A stretch of DNA of 64,000 nt, taken from positions 50,045 to 114,044 of the forward strand of contig DATHOE010000044.1 of the NCBI GenBank assembly GCA_035485275.1, read 5' to 3'. The DNA comes from DAIDJD01 sp035485275. Its GTDB lineage: Bacteria; Oederibacteriota; JAJYGY01; DAIDJD01. The position numbers and the translations under genes were made by a program. The notes beneath the pieces are model-generated. The model worked only from the letters and a program-made list of their open reading frames with translations, searched no databases and had not been told where the DNA came from. Shown here piece by piece: positions 1 to 8,896 of the stretch (its first letter is position 1; each line of letters opens with the position of its first letter).

Positions 1-940
1 TGCCTTCCTGTTCGCCGTCCTTGATGTACTGGTTGATCATCTTGAAGCGGTTCTCAAGGATCAGGGACTTGATGACCGGGGTCACGACCATGACCTCGGC
101 GGCCGGGATGCGCCCGGTGCCGTCGGCCCGGAGCACCAGGCGCTGGCAGATGACGGCGCGCAGCGCAGAGGCCAGCTGCTGGCGTATCTGCCCCTGCTGG
201 TCCGAGGGGAAGAAATCCAGGATGCGGTCCAGGGTCTGCACCGTGTCGTTGGTGTGCAGGGTGGAGAATACCATGTGCCCGGTCTCGGCCGCGGACACGG
301 TCGCGCGCACCGTCTCGGTGTCGCGCATTTCGCCGATGAGCACGACGTCCGGATCCTGGCGCAGGAGGTAGCGCAGGGCCGAGCCGAAGGTCTCGGTGTC
401 GAGCCCGACTTCGCGTTGGCAAACGGATCCCATCTTGTCGGGGTGCACGAACTCGATGGGGTCCTCGATGGTGACGATGTGCTCGGCGCTGAACTGGTTG
501 ACCTCGTTGAGCATGGCCGCCAGCGAGGTGGATTTCCCGGAGCCGGTGGAGCCGGTGACCAGCACCAGCCCGCGTTCGCTGGTGGCGATCTTCTTGTACA
601 CCGGGGGCACGTCCAGGTCGTCCAGGCTGGGGATGTTGGCGGGGATCACGCGCATGACCATGGCCAGCTGGCTCTTCTGCCTGAAGATGTTGGCGCGGAA
701 GCGGGCCACGCCCTCCCAGTGGTAGGCGGTGTCGATCTCGTTTTTAAGGTCGAAGCCCAGCAACTGCCGTTCCGACAAAATCTGCCTGCACAATTCCTCG
801 ACCTGGGGCCCGGTCAAGGCGGGGATGTCGAGGGGCACCAGCGCGCCGTTGATGCGCAAGAGGGGCGGCCTGCCCACCTTGATGTGGATGTCGGAGGCCT
901 TGCGTTCGACCATCTGCGACAGGAATTCCTGGATGTGCAT
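1..940 (-). CDS. pilT: Type IV pilus retraction ATPase PilT (3' end beyond window)
   Basis: Hexameric cytoplasmic ATPase that powers pilus retraction and twitching. The 313 visible residues start at an ATG preceded by AAGGGG. They show the PilT N-domain (about 1-100), Walker A GSTGSGKS (130-137), an Asp-box region (160-170), Walker B VVLIGEMRD (199-207) and the His-box STLHTNDT (226-233). The segment VIKSLILENR (289-298) sits where PilT proteins carry the AIRNLIRE retraction motif, so that motif is recognisable but divergent. The C-terminus runs off the left edge. The gene lies 22 nt downstream of prmC and is probably the last visible gene of the prfA-prmC unit. A PilU paralogue cannot be fully excluded. 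Confidence 0.93.
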   Translation of the reverse strand, partial: MHIQEFLSQMVERKASDIHIKVGRPPLLRINGALVPLDIPALTGPQVEELCRQILSERQLLGFDLKNEIDTAYHWEGVARFRANIFRQKSQLAMVMRVIPANIPSLDDLDVPPVYKKIATSERGLVLVTGSTGSGKSTSLAAMLNEVNQFSAEHIVTIEDPIEFVHPDKMGSVCQREVGLDTETFGSALRYLLRQDPDVVLIGEMRDTETVRATVSAAETGHMVFSTLHTNDTVQTLDRILDFFPSDQQGQIRQQLASALRAVICQRLVLRADGTGRIPAAEVMVVTPVIKSLILENRFKMINQYIKDGEQEG

Positions 941-962
941 GGCTTCAGCCCCTTGGCTACTT

Positions 963-1847
963 TCAAGTCCTTTGGCAAACCAGAAAACGTTCCACGCCGA
1001 AACTGTCCTTGCGCGTCCCGGCGCCCTTGAAGCCGCCGGATTCCCGGACGCGCTCCAGCAGGGCCTGCGGCTGGCCCGACCCGCATTCCAGGGCCAGCCA
1101 GGCGCCGGGGGCCAGGCGGCCCGCCGCGCCGTCCAGCAGGGGCAGCAGCACATCCAGGCCCTTTTCCCCCGCGAACAGCGCGGACTCCGGCTCCCAGCGG
1201 GACACCTCCGGCTCCAGGCCGGACCGCTCGTGGTCGGCGATGTAGGGCGGATTGCTGACGATGAGGTCGAAGGGCCCCTCGCCGCTTAAGGCCTGCCACA
1301 GCGAACCCTGGGCGAAACGGAGCCCCAGGCCGAGCCGCGCCGCGTTCTCCGCGGCGAGCTGGAGCGCCGGAGCGGAGCTGTCCGTGGCCAGGACCTTCGC
1401 CCCGCGGGAGGCCAGGTACAGGGCCAGGCAGCCGGTGCCGGTGCCTATGTCCGCGCAGCGCTTCCCCGCCGGGTCGCCCAGCAGGCCGACCGCGAGGCGG
1501 GCCAGGTCCTCGGTTTCGGGCCGGGGGATCAGGGCCCTGGCGTCGCAGGCCAGTTCCATTTCGAGGAAGCGCGCCTTGCCGGTGAGGTACTGCAGGGGTT
1601 CGCGTTCGCCCCGGCGCCGCATCAGCTCGCGGAAGCGGTCCACCTCGGCCGGCTTGGGCCTCTCCTCGAAGCGCAGGTAGAGGTGCAGACGGTCGCAGCC
1701 CAGCACGTGGGCCAGCAGCGCGTCAGCCTCCCTGCGCGGGGAGGGCACCGATTTCTTGGCCAGGTAGGCAGAGGCCAGGGTCAGCAGTTCCAGAACCCCG
1801 TGGGCGGGGCCGGCCGCCGCGGGCGCCTGGCCCGGCGCGCCGTTCAT
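963..1847 (-). CDS. prmC: Peptide-chain-release-factor glutamine methyltransferase PrmC (HemK)
   Basis: SAM-dependent methyltransferase that methylates the GGQ glutamine of release factors. The 294-aa product has the helical N-domain (about 15-90), an IPRPETE segment typical of PrmC, the SAM-binding loop ADIGTGTGCLAL and the catalytic NPPY motif (SNPPYIADHE). The ATG at 1847 overlaps the prfA stop codon in an ATGA arrangement, so enzyme and substrate are translationally coupled. A longer in-frame reading upstream exists but would run through prfA in another frame and was rejected. Confidence 0.95.
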   Translation of the reverse strand: MNGAPGQAPAAAGPAHGVLELLTLASAYLAKKSVPSPRREADALLAHVLGCDRLHLYLRFEERPKPAEVDRFRELMRRRGEREPLQYLTGKARFLEMELACDARALIPRPETEDLARLAVGLLGDPAGKRCADIGTGTGCLALYLASRGAKVLATDSSAPALQLAAENAARLGLGLRFAQGSLWQALSGEGPFDLIVSNPPYIADHERSGLEPEVSRWEPESALFAGEKGLDVLLPLLDGAAGRLAPGAWLALECGSGQPQALLERVRESGGFKGAGTRKDSFGVERFLVCQRT

Positions 1848-2914
1848 ACCGGCGCCAGGGCCGCCAGGGCCCGTTGCTGGTCGTCCTTGAGCAGCGCTTC
1901 CAGGAATGGCTGCAGCCCCCCGTCGACCACGCCGGAAAGGTTGTGGACGCTCAGGCCCACGCGGTGGTCGGTGACCCGGTTCTGGGGGTAGTTGTAGGTG
2001 CGGATCTTCTCGCTGCGGTCGCCGGAGCCCACCTGGGCCCGCCGGGTGGCGGAGGCCTCGGCCTCCTGGCGCTCCCGTTCCCTGGCCTGCAGCCGGGAGG
2101 CCAGCACCTTCAGGGCCTTGTCGCGGTTCTTCAACTGCGAGCGCTCGTCCTGCATGCTGACGACCACGCCGCTGGGCATGTGGGTCAGGCGGACCGCCGA
2201 ATAGGTGGTGTTCACGCTCTGGCCGCCCGCGCCCGAGGACTGGAAGGTCTCCCACTTCAGGTCGCGCTCGTCGATGCTCATGTCCCGGGGCTCGGCCTCG
2301 GGCAGGACCATCACCGTAGCCGTGCTGGTGTGAATGCGCCCGCCCGCCTCGGTCACCGGAACCCTCTGCACCCGGTGCACTCCGGCCTCATTCTTGAGAA
2401 GGCGCCAGGCTTCCGCGCCCTTGATCAAAAGAATGGCTTCCTTGAAGCCCCCCACTTCGCCCTCCACCGCGGAGATCAGCTCCACGCCCCATCCGCGGGC
2501 TTCGGAATAGCGGGTGTACATGCGCAGGAGCACGCCGGCGAAGAGCGCGGCCTCGTCGCCCCCGGTGCCGGGGCGTATCTCCACGTAGACGGGCCGGCCG
2601 TCGGCCGGGTCTTTTGGCAGCAGGGCCAGCTTCAGGGCCTCGTCGAGCCCGTCGCGCTCGCTTTCCAGGGCCGCGATTTCCTCGCGCGCCATGGCCACCA
2701 TCTCGGCCTCGCCGCTGCGCGCCATCTCCTGCGCCTGGCCCAGGTGGCTCTCAAGCTCGCGGCGGCGCTTGATCAGGCCGACCACCTGCTCCAGGTCGGC
2801 GTGGCGCTTGGCCTTTTCGACGAAAACGGAGCTCTGCGCCTGGACTTCGGGGTCCATGAGCTCGCGGGTCAGCGACTCGTACTTCGCTTCGAGAGATTCC
2901 AGGCGCTCTTGCAT
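1844..2914 (-). CDS. prfA: Peptide chain release factor 1
   Basis: Class I release factor that recognises UAA/UAG and triggers peptidyl-tRNA hydrolysis. The 356-aa product has the usual RF1 length, a coiled-coil N-terminal domain, the codon-reading PxT tripeptide (as PVT in VQRVPVTEAGG), and the GGQ loop (SSGAGGQSVNTT). The PxT motif, and not SPF, identifies RF1 over RF2. I start it at the ATG at 2914, which matches the family N-terminus (MQERLESLEAKY). The in-frame extension upstream lies in a structured leader. It overlaps prmC by 4 nt. Confidence 0.96.
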   Translation of the reverse strand: MQERLESLEAKYESLTRELMDPEVQAQSSVFVEKAKRHADLEQVVGLIKRRRELESHLGQAQEMARSGEAEMVAMAREEIAALESERDGLDEALKLALLPKDPADGRPVYVEIRPGTGGDEAALFAGVLLRMYTRYSEARGWGVELISAVEGEVGGFKEAILLIKGAEAWRLLKNEAGVHRVQRVPVTEAGGRIHTSTATVMVLPEAEPRDMSIDERDLKWETFQSSGAGGQSVNTTYSAVRLTHMPSGVVVSMQDERSQLKNRDKALKVLASRLQARERERQEAEASATRRAQVGSGDRSEKIRTYNYPQNRVTDHRVGLSVHNLSGVVDGGLQPFLEALLKDDQQRALAALAPV

Positions 2915-3125
2915 TGTAGTCCTTAATGAAGGGTTCGTCGCCCAGTGCCGTGCGGGCCGAATCCTAAGTTCCAGGCCTGGGTCTGTTCCCCGGCGCGACG
3001 GCATCGTGCGGAACATCGGGCTCCGCCGTCGCCGGTCCGCCTGGGTCCGGCGACAGACCCAGAATGCCCGGGACCTGCTTTGGGGGATTTGTCATCCTTG
3101 ACAAAATACCTGTTTATCCGGGGAA
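2915..3125 (-). promoter_or_regulatory. Structured leader region upstream of prfA
   Basis: About 210 nt without a convincing gene. A 7-bp perfect inverted repeat with a 4-nt loop (TTTGTCA / TGACAAA) lies at 3088-3105. Closer to prfA, GACCCAG at 3056-3062 can pair either with CTGGGTC at 3041-3047 or, as part of a 10-bp match, with CTGGGTCTGT at 2977-2986, so two mutually exclusive stems are possible. I could not identify a clear -35/-10 pair here. The structure is visible. A regulatory role is inference. Confidence 0.4.
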
Positions 3126-3170
3126 TAAAAAAACCCTGTCCCCCCGGCTACCCGGGAACGGAACAGGGTT
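3126..3170 (-). terminator. Rho-independent terminator after rpmE
   Basis: On the minus strand AACCCTGT (3163-3170) pairs with ACAGGGTT (3132-3139), and the stem is followed by a T run. It closes the rho-rpmE transcript, so prfA must have its own promoter between here and 2915. Confidence 0.85.
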
Positions 3171-3178
3171 GAGCGTCG

Positions 3179-3388
3179 CTACTTCGCGTTGCGGGCGTAG
3201 CGCTTGCGGAACTTGTCCACGCGGCCGGCCGTGTCGATCAGGCGCTGGGTGCCGGTGTAAAAAGGGTGGCAGCTGGAGCAGATGTCCAGTTTGATCTCTT
3301 CGGACAGGGTGGAGCCTGTCGTCCAGGTGGCGCCGCAGGAGCAGCTGACCTTGACCTGCTTATAGTTGGGGTGTATCCCGGTACGCAT
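3179..3388 (-). CDS. rpmE: 50S ribosomal protein L31, zinc-type
   Basis: Ribosomal large-subunit protein of 69 aa. It has the four cysteines of the zinc-binding (C+) form: C16 and C18 (CSC) and C37 and C40 (CSSC), in a sequence typical of L31 from MRTGIHP onward. It is 25 nt downstream of rho, a widely conserved pairing, and is followed by a strong terminator. L31 of the C+ type is commonly replaced by a C- paralogue under zinc starvation. No paralogue is in this window. Confidence 0.96.
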   Translation of the reverse strand: MRTGIHPNYKQVKVSCSCGATWTTGSTLSEEIKLDICSSCHPFYTGTQRLIDTAGRVDKFRKRYARNAK

Positions 3389-3413
3389 TGAAAATCCTCC
3401 GCTTTTACGCTTT

Positions 3414-4673
3414 TTAATCGCCCTTGCCAGACGACATGGCCTCTAAAAACGCCTTATTGTTCTTGAACTTGGACAGCTTGTCCAGCAGGAATTCCATGGC
3501 GTCCACGACCGACATTTGGTGCAGGATTTTCCTCAAAATCCAGACCCGCTGCAGCTCCTCTTTCTCCATCAGCAGCTCCTCCTTGCGGGTGCCGCTGCGC
3601 GAAATGTCCATGGCCGGATAGACACGCCGGTCCGAAAGCTTGCGGTCCAGCACGATTTCGCAGTTTCCCGTGCCCTTGAACTCCTCGAAGATCACCTCGT
3701 CCATGCGGCTGCCGGTGTCGACCAGGGCCGTGGCGATGATGGTCAGGGAGCCGCCCTCCTCGATGGCGCGGGCCGCCCCGAAGAAGCGCTTGGGACGCTG
3801 CAGGGCGTTGGCGTCGATGCCGCCCGAGAGGATCTTGCCGCTGGTGGGCTGGATGGTGTTGTAGGCCCGGCCCAGGCGGGTGATGGAGTCCAGGAGGATC
3901 ACCACGTCCCGCCCGCATTCGACCAGGCGCTTGGCCTTCTCGATGACCATCTCCGCGACGTTGATGTGGCGGTCGGCGGGCTCGTCGAAGGTCGAGCTGA
4001 TGACCTCGGCCTTCACGTTGCGCTCCATGTCGGTCACTTCCTCGGGCCGCTCGTCGATGAGCAGGATGATGAGGTAGACCTCGGGATGGTTGGTGGTGAT
4101 GGCGTTGGCGATCTTCTGCATGAGGACGGTCTTGCCGGTGCGCGGCGGCGCCACGATCAGGCCGCGCTGGCCCTTGCCGATGGGGCTCACCAGGTCCAGG
4201 ACCCGCAGGGACAGCTCGTCGCTCTTCGTCTCCATGCGCAGGCGCTGGTTGGGGTAGAGGGGCTTCAGGTTGTCGAAGAGGATCTTCTGCTTCCCCGTGC
4301 CGGGGGCCTCGTCGTTGACCGCGTCGACCTTGAGCAGGGCGAAGTAGCGTTCGCCCTCCTTGGGGCTGCGCACCTGGCCGGCCACCGTGTCCCCGGTCTT
4401 CAGGTCGAAACGCCGCACCTGGCTGGGGGAGACGTAGATGTCGTCGGGCCCGGGCAGGTAGTTGTAGTCGGCGCAGCGCAGGAAGCCGAAGCCGTCGGGC
4501 AGGATCTCCAGGACGCCGGTGCTGAAGATGTTGCCGTCGCGTTTGGCGTTTGCCTCCAGCAGGCTGAAGATCAGCTCCTGCTTCCTCAGGCTGCTCAGGC
4601 CGGTCAGCCCCAGTTCGGAGCCGATCTTGGACAACTCGGCCACGCTCTTGGCCTTCAGTTCGTCAATGTTCAC
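3414..4673 (-). CDS. rho: Transcription termination factor Rho
   Basis: RNA-dependent hexameric helicase that ends transcription. The 419-aa product has the N-terminal Rho helix bundle (1-45), the cold-shock-like RNA-binding domain with GFGFLR (61-66), and the ATPase core with Walker A APPRTGKT (175-182) and Walker B VVILLDSITR. Length is standard and there is no large N-terminal insert. Translation starts at a GTG (MNIDELKAKS). An out-of-frame 7-codon mini-ORF (ATG at about 4687) overlaps this start. A 143-nt structured leader and a good promoter precede the gene. Confidence 0.97.
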   Translation of the reverse strand: MNIDELKAKSVAELSKIGSELGLTGLSSLRKQELIFSLLEANAKRDGNIFSTGVLEILPDGFGFLRCADYNYLPGPDDIYVSPSQVRRFDLKTGDTVAGQVRSPKEGERYFALLKVDAVNDEAPGTGKQKILFDNLKPLYPNQRLRMETKSDELSLRVLDLVSPIGKGQRGLIVAPPRTGKTVLMQKIANAITTNHPEVYLIILLIDERPEEVTDMERNVKAEVISSTFDEPADRHINVAEMVIEKAKRLVECGRDVVILLDSITRLGRAYNTIQPTSGKILSGGIDANALQRPKRFFGAARAIEEGGSLTIIATALVDTGSRMDEVIFEEFKGTGNCEIVLDRKLSDRRVYPAMDISRSGTRKEELLMEKEELQRVWILRKILHQMSVVDAMEFLLDKLSKFKNNKAFLEAMSSGKGD

Positions 4674-4686
4674 AGTGGTTTCCCAT

Positions 4687-4815
4687 GAAAAGGGGCGCGG
4701 ACGCGCCTTTGGGCCTCCGGCAGGGCGCCGGTCGGCGGTGTGATGTGGGCCGTGGGGTTTGGTTTGGGAAAATGCTCCGCGCGCGGGAGCGCGCCAAGTC
4801 GGTTTCGTTCAACAA
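4687..4815 (-). promoter_or_regulatory. Structured 5' leader of rho
   Basis: The predicted rho leader carries several GC-rich hairpins: GCGCGC/GCGCGC or the alternative GCTCC/GGAGC at 4774-4794, CCGGC/GCCGG at 4717-4731, and GGCGCG/CGCGCC at 4694-4707. The last is followed on the minus strand by CCTTTTC just before the start region. Rho is known to be autoregulated through its leader in enterobacteria. An equivalent role here is inference. Confidence 0.4.
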
Positions 4816-4822
4816 GGCCTAT

Positions 4823-4852
4823 ACTTTAGGCCCCTGGCGCCGGGCTTGTCAA
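4823..4852 (-). promoter_or_regulatory. Sigma-70-type promoter for rho
   Basis: The -35 box TTGACA (4847-4852) is a perfect match, followed after 18 bp by TAAAGT (4823-4828). The -35 box overlaps the last codons of the upstream diguanylate cyclase gene, so rho can be transcribed independently of it. The start site would be near 4816. Confidence 0.6.
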
Positions 4853-6294
4853 GCCGCCGCAGGCTTGGCGGCCGTCACCTGGTCGCGCCCGCCCTTCTTG
4901 CTCTGGTACAGGGCCCCGTCGGCCATGTCGATGAGCCCGATCTTGGTCATGGCGTCGTCGGGGAAGGCCGCCACGCCCAGGCTGATGGTCACGCTGAGCT
5001 CCTTGGGCGAGGATTCCACCGCGACCCTCAGGGCCTTGACCGCCCGGCGCAGGGCTTCGGCCCTGGTGAGCGCCTGCTCCTTGGTGTGGCGCGGCAGCAC
5101 CAGGACGAATTCCTCGCCGCCGTAGCGCACGGCCATCTCCGAGGGCCCCAGGTCCTGCTTCATGACCCCGGCCACGGCCTTGAGGACGGCGTCCCCGGCC
5201 AGGTGGCCCCAGGTGTCGTTGAAATTCTTGAAGTGGTCGATGTCGCACATGACCAGGCTCAAGGGCTCCCGGTAGCGTTCGGCCCGCTTCAGCTCCTCGT
5301 CCAGGCGGGACTGGAAGTGGCGGTGCACCGTCAGCCCGGTCAGGCCGTCGGTGACGCTCAGGCGCTGCAGGCGGTCATACAGGGTGGCCTTCTCCAGACC
5401 GATGGCGATCTGCGAGCAGAGGATCTTCAGGTTCGAGAAGTCCCGCTCCAGCAGCCCGAAGTCGCCCGTGTCGAACACCACCACCCAGGCGATGGCCTGG
5501 TCCTGGATCACCAGGGGCACGCTCAGGAGGCTGCGCACGCCCGGCGGCAGCGGCACTCCCTTGAGTCCGGGCTCGGCCGCCACGCTGGGCACCAGCGCCC
5601 CGCCCGCCTGGCGCAGCCATTGGTAGAAGCCGTTGTTCTCGAAGCCCTGCTCCAGGGCGTGGACCTGGGCGCCGTCCAGGCCTTCGGCGACACCCAGGCT
5701 GAACACGGAGTTCTCCAGGTCCACCTGGGCCAGGACGAAGGCGGGGACCGAGCCGCCGTCCTTGGGCTTGAGCGTGTCGTGGAGGACTTCGCGGGAGAAC
5801 TCAAGGGTATCGGCCAGGCTCAGCAGCTTGCTGATCTCGCGCCCGGCGTGGAACAGGGCGTCGGTCTCGCGGCCCTGGCGCTCGGCGGCCTGGGCCCGGG
5901 CGCGCAGGTCCTCCATCGACACGCGCAGCGCGTCGCGCTCCTCGGCCAGCGGCCGGCGTTTCGCCTCGAAGTCCCGTATCTCCTCGATCGCCTGCTCGGT
6001 GAAATACAGCGTGAACAGCGCGCCCGCCGTCTGCAGGGCCAAGGCCGAAACCGCGGTCTCCACGCCGATCCAGGCGCGGAGCCACTCGAACACGGCGCAG
6101 GCCGCCGCGGCCAGCACCGCGGCCCAAAATACGCCGTTGCAGCCCATGCCGAAGCCCAGGAAGAGGATGCCCGGCCCAGTGACGAAGAGGCCCACGTCGG
6201 TCCCCCCCCGCCCCGCCATGGTGAGGCTGAGCCCCAGGCCCGCCGCCACCAGCGCCAGTCCCGCGGCCGTCGGAACGCCCTTGCCCGCGCTCAT
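4849..6294 (-). CDS. Membrane diguanylate cyclase, GAF-GGEEF, no I-site
   Basis: Makes cyclic di-GMP from two GTP. The 481-aa protein has hydrophobic segments in about residues 8-100, a coiled-coil stretch (about 105-145), a GAF-like sensor region (about 150-300) and a GGDEF domain with DGLTGL at 316-321 and an intact active site GGEEF (392-396). At the inhibitory-site position (383-386) the sequence is GPSE instead of RxxD, so product inhibition through that site should be lost. It overlaps the preceding GGEEF gene by ATGA and is the last gene of the dpp-polA run. The specific signal sensed is unknown. Confidence 0.9.
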   Translation of the reverse strand: MSAGKGVPTAAGLALVAAGLGLSLTMAGRGGTDVGLFVTGPGILFLGFGMGCNGVFWAAVLAAAACAVFEWLRAWIGVETAVSALALQTAGALFTLYFTEQAIEEIRDFEAKRRPLAEERDALRVSMEDLRARAQAAERQGRETDALFHAGREISKLLSLADTLEFSREVLHDTLKPKDGGSVPAFVLAQVDLENSVFSLGVAEGLDGAQVHALEQGFENNGFYQWLRQAGGALVPSVAAEPGLKGVPLPPGVRSLLSVPLVIQDQAIAWVVVFDTGDFGLLERDFSNLKILCSQIAIGLEKATLYDRLQRLSVTDGLTGLTVHRHFQSRLDEELKRAERYREPLSLVMCDIDHFKNFNDTWGHLAGDAVLKAVAGVMKQDLGPSEMAVRYGGEEFVLVLPRHTKEQALTRAEALRRAVKALRVAVESSPKELSVTISLGVAAFPDDAMTKIGLIDMADGALYQSKKGGRDQVTAAKPAAA

Positions 6295-7730
6295 GGCTTC
6301 CCCCCCGCCGCGGTCACGCGGTCACGGCCGTTCTGCTTGCTGTGGTACAGGGCGTCGTCGGCCGCCGCGATCAGCTCCACGGCCCGGGTGCCCTGGCCCA
6401 TGGCCGTGGCCACGCCCATGCTCACGGTGACCTGGCGGGACTCGCCCCGCAGGTCGAAGAGGCGGGCGCGGATGGTCTCGCGGATGCGCTCGGCGACCAG
6501 CAGGGCGCCGTCCATGGGCGTCATCGGAAGCAGGACCACGAATTCCTCCCCCCCGTAGCGGCCGCACACATCCACGTCTCGGACGCTGCGCTTCACCATG
6601 GCGGCGACGTCGCGCAGCACCAGGTCCCCGGCGGGATGCCCGAAGGTGTCGTTGATGACCTTGAAGTGGTCGATGTCGAGCATGATCAGGGACAGGGGCG
6701 CGCCCTGCTCGGCGTGGCGCTTGAGCTCGGTCTCCAGCGATTCCATCAGCGAGCGGCGCAGGAGCAGCCGGGTGAGCCCGTCCGTGACCGCCAGTTCGCG
6801 GGCTTCGCGGTACAGGCGGGCGTTTTCGAAGGCCAGGCTGGCCAGCACCACCAGGCTCTCGACCAGGCGCTGGTCCTCCTGGTCCATGGATTCCCGCTTG
6901 GCCGACTCGATGCGCACGAGTCCCGTCACCTGGCCCTGGCCGCTGAGCAGGGGAAGCAGGTGGAAGCTGCGCCCGAGGAAGCGCGCCATGTCCAGGCCGC
7001 GGAAGCGGAAGTCCTTCTCGAGGTCCTTGATGACGAGGCTGGTGCCCTTTTCGAAGACCCAATCGTTGAGGGGGTCGCCCTTGGCCGCGGCTTCCGGGGG
7101 GAAGGGTGCGCCTCCCTGCATGGAATGGGTCCTGCGCAGGATCTCAGCCCCCGAGCCGTCGAGCACGAAGAGGGTCAGGTCCACCGACAGCCCGCCCAAA
7201 AGCTGGCCGATCTGCTGGACCGTCAATTCCGCCAGGCGCTCCATCTCCAGGGTGGTGGCCAGGGCCGATACGGCCTCCTGCATGCGGCGGTAGCGCCGGC
7301 GGCGGTTCTCGGTGGCCGTGTAGGTCTTTTCCTGGGCGATGATCTCCGCGCGCAGGCCTGCCATGTCCTCCTCCAGCCCCTCCATCTCCTGGCGGCGGGC
7401 GTGGCCGCGCTCCTCGCCCGAGGCCAGGTAGAGTCCGCCGGCCCAGATGCAGACGCACAGCACCACCACGTAGGCGATCAGGTTGCTCAGGCCCACGGTG
7501 TATACCGAGGCGCTCCACACGAAGGCCAGGGCGATCAGCAGCACGGCCAGGGAGGCCCCGGCGGCGCCGAGGTAGGCGCCCATGCGCCCCCAGCCCACGC
7601 CCACCAGCAGGGGCACGGACAGCATCAGCCCAAGGGACAGGGGCGTGTAGGGCGCGCGCAGCACCGCGGCCAGGCCGAATAGCACGGCGGCGGACCGCGC
7701 GAGGAAGATGGTGCGGCGGCCCAGGATCAC
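6291..7730 (-). CDS. Membrane diguanylate cyclase, GAF-GGEEF with I-site
   Basis: Second c-di-GMP synthase of 479 aa. It has hydrophobic helices in about residues 10-105, a coiled coil (105-150), a GAF domain (about 155-305) and a GGDEF domain with DGLTRL, the metal-binding LDIDHFKVIND and GGEEF (393-397). The inhibitory-site motif RDVD (384-387) is present at the canonical spacing, so this enzyme should be feedback-inhibited by c-di-GMP, unlike its downstream neighbour. It overlaps both flanking genes by 4 nt. The two cyclases share architecture but differ clearly in sequence, suggesting an old duplication. Confidence 0.9.
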   Translation of the reverse strand: MILGRRTIFLARSAAVLFGLAAVLRAPYTPLSLGLMLSVPLLVGVGWGRMGAYLGAAGASLAVLLIALAFVWSASVYTVGLSNLIAYVVVLCVCIWAGGLYLASGEERGHARRQEMEGLEEDMAGLRAEIIAQEKTYTATENRRRRYRRMQEAVSALATTLEMERLAELTVQQIGQLLGGLSVDLTLFVLDGSGAEILRRTHSMQGGAPFPPEAAAKGDPLNDWVFEKGTSLVIKDLEKDFRFRGLDMARFLGRSFHLLPLLSGQGQVTGLVRIESAKRESMDQEDQRLVESLVVLASLAFENARLYREARELAVTDGLTRLLLRRSLMESLETELKRHAEQGAPLSLIMLDIDHFKVINDTFGHPAGDLVLRDVAAMVKRSVRDVDVCGRYGGEEFVVLLPMTPMDGALLVAERIRETIRARLFDLRGESRQVTVSMGVATAMGQGTRAVELIAAADDALYHSKQNGRDRVTAAGGKP

Positions 7731-8896
7731 GGGGCCTCCCCGGACTGGTCACGCCGGCGCACGATATCCTCGTAGACGGCCTCGAAGGCCGCCACGATCT
7801 CGGGGTCGAACTGGCCTCCGGAACAGCGTCGGATCTCCTCCAGCCCCTCGCGGGGGCTGCGGGCCTGGTGGTACACGCGGTCGGAGGTGATGGTCTCGAA
7901 GCTGTCGGCGACGTTCAGGATGCGGGCGCCCAGGGGTATCTTCTTCCCCGCCAGTCCCTCGGGGTAGCCCTGGCCGTCGAAGCGCTCGTGGTGGTAGAGC
8001 ACCAGGGGCACCAGGTGGGAGAGGGACTCGACCCGCCGCAGGAGCCCGGCCCCCAAGGAGCAGTGCCCCTTCATCACCTCGAACTCGGCGTTGGTCAGGC
8101 GCGCAGGCTTGTTGAGGATCAGGTCGGGGATGCCGATCTTGCCGATGTCGTGCAGCAGGCCGCCGAACTGCACCGTCTCGACGAAGGATTCGTCCAGCTT
8201 CAGCTGGCGGGCGATGGCCACGCCGTAATGGGATACGCGGTTGGAGTGCTCGCGGGTGTAGTGGTCACGGGCGTCGACGGCCCCGGCCAGCGCCTGGATG
8301 AGGTCGACGTAGTCCTGGCGCACGGCCTCGTAGAGCCGCGCGTTCTCCAGCGAAATGCCGGTCTGGTTGGCCAGGATGCTCAGCAGGCTCAGGTCACGCT
8401 GGCTGAAGGTGCCCGCGCCCGCGGACACGGCCAGGTCCAGCAGGCCGACCGGCTTGCCGCGGGCCAGGATGGGCACCAGCAAAAAGCTGCGGCCGGTCTC
8501 CTCCTCGGGGATCCCCTGGGTCCAGGAGCCCTGGCCCGTGTCGGCCAGCACCAGGATGCGCCCCTGCTTCAGGGCCCACAGCAGGGTGCCGTCCTTGATC
8601 TGGGCGTCGAAGCGCAGCTTAAGCTCGGGCGTGACGTTCTTTTCGAGGTTAAGGCGCAGCTGCCCGCCGCGCTCGTCATACAAAAAGAGCACGCCGGCGT
8701 CGTACTCGACGACCTCGCGCATCACGTCCAAAAGCAGGGTGAGGACGCGCGAAAAGGTGAGCGCCGAAGCGATGGTCTCGCTGAAGCGGTAGAGCTGGGA
8801 CAGCTCCTCGAAGGACTGCCTCAGCCCCTCGTTGATCTGTTCGAGCGTGTCGATGTGGCGTTCCAGCTCGCCGATTTTTTCGTCGTTAGGATCCAC
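7727..8896 (-). CDS. GAF/HD-GYP cyclic-di-GMP phosphodiesterase
   Basis: Cytoplasmic protein of 389 aa with an N-terminal coiled coil (5-45), a GAF domain (about 35-190) and an HD-GYP domain (about 195-375). The catalytic features are intact: HD at 249-250 in LLHDIGKIGIPD, HHERFDGQGYP (302-312), and VADSFETITSDR. HD-GYP domains hydrolyse c-di-GMP, so this enzyme opposes the two cyclases encoded directly downstream. It starts with GTG immediately after the HDOD stop codon (TGAGTG), and its own stop overlaps the next ATG. Confidence 0.92.
   Translation of the reverse strand: MDPNDEKIGELERHIDTLEQINEGLRQSFEELSQLYRFSETIASALTFSRVLTLLLDVMREVVEYDAGVLFLYDERGGQLRLNLEKNVTPELKLRFDAQIKDGTLLWALKQGRILVLADTGQGSWTQGIPEEETGRSFLLVPILARGKPVGLLDLAVSAGAGTFSQRDLSLLSILANQTGISLENARLYEAVRQDYVDLIQALAGAVDARDHYTREHSNRVSHYGVAIARQLKLDESFVETVQFGGLLHDIGKIGIPDLILNKPARLTNAEFEVMKGHCSLGAGLLRRVESLSHLVPLVLYHHERFDGQGYPEGLAGKKIPLGARILNVADSFETITSDRVYHQARSPREGLEEIRRCSGGQFDPEIVAAFEAVYEDIVRRRDQSGEAP

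Noticed and set aside
4759..6558. Long plus-strand open frame opposite the two cyclase genes
   Set aside because: It is antisense to clear GGDEF genes, and its Gly/His/Gln-rich product is typical of GC-rich shadow frames.
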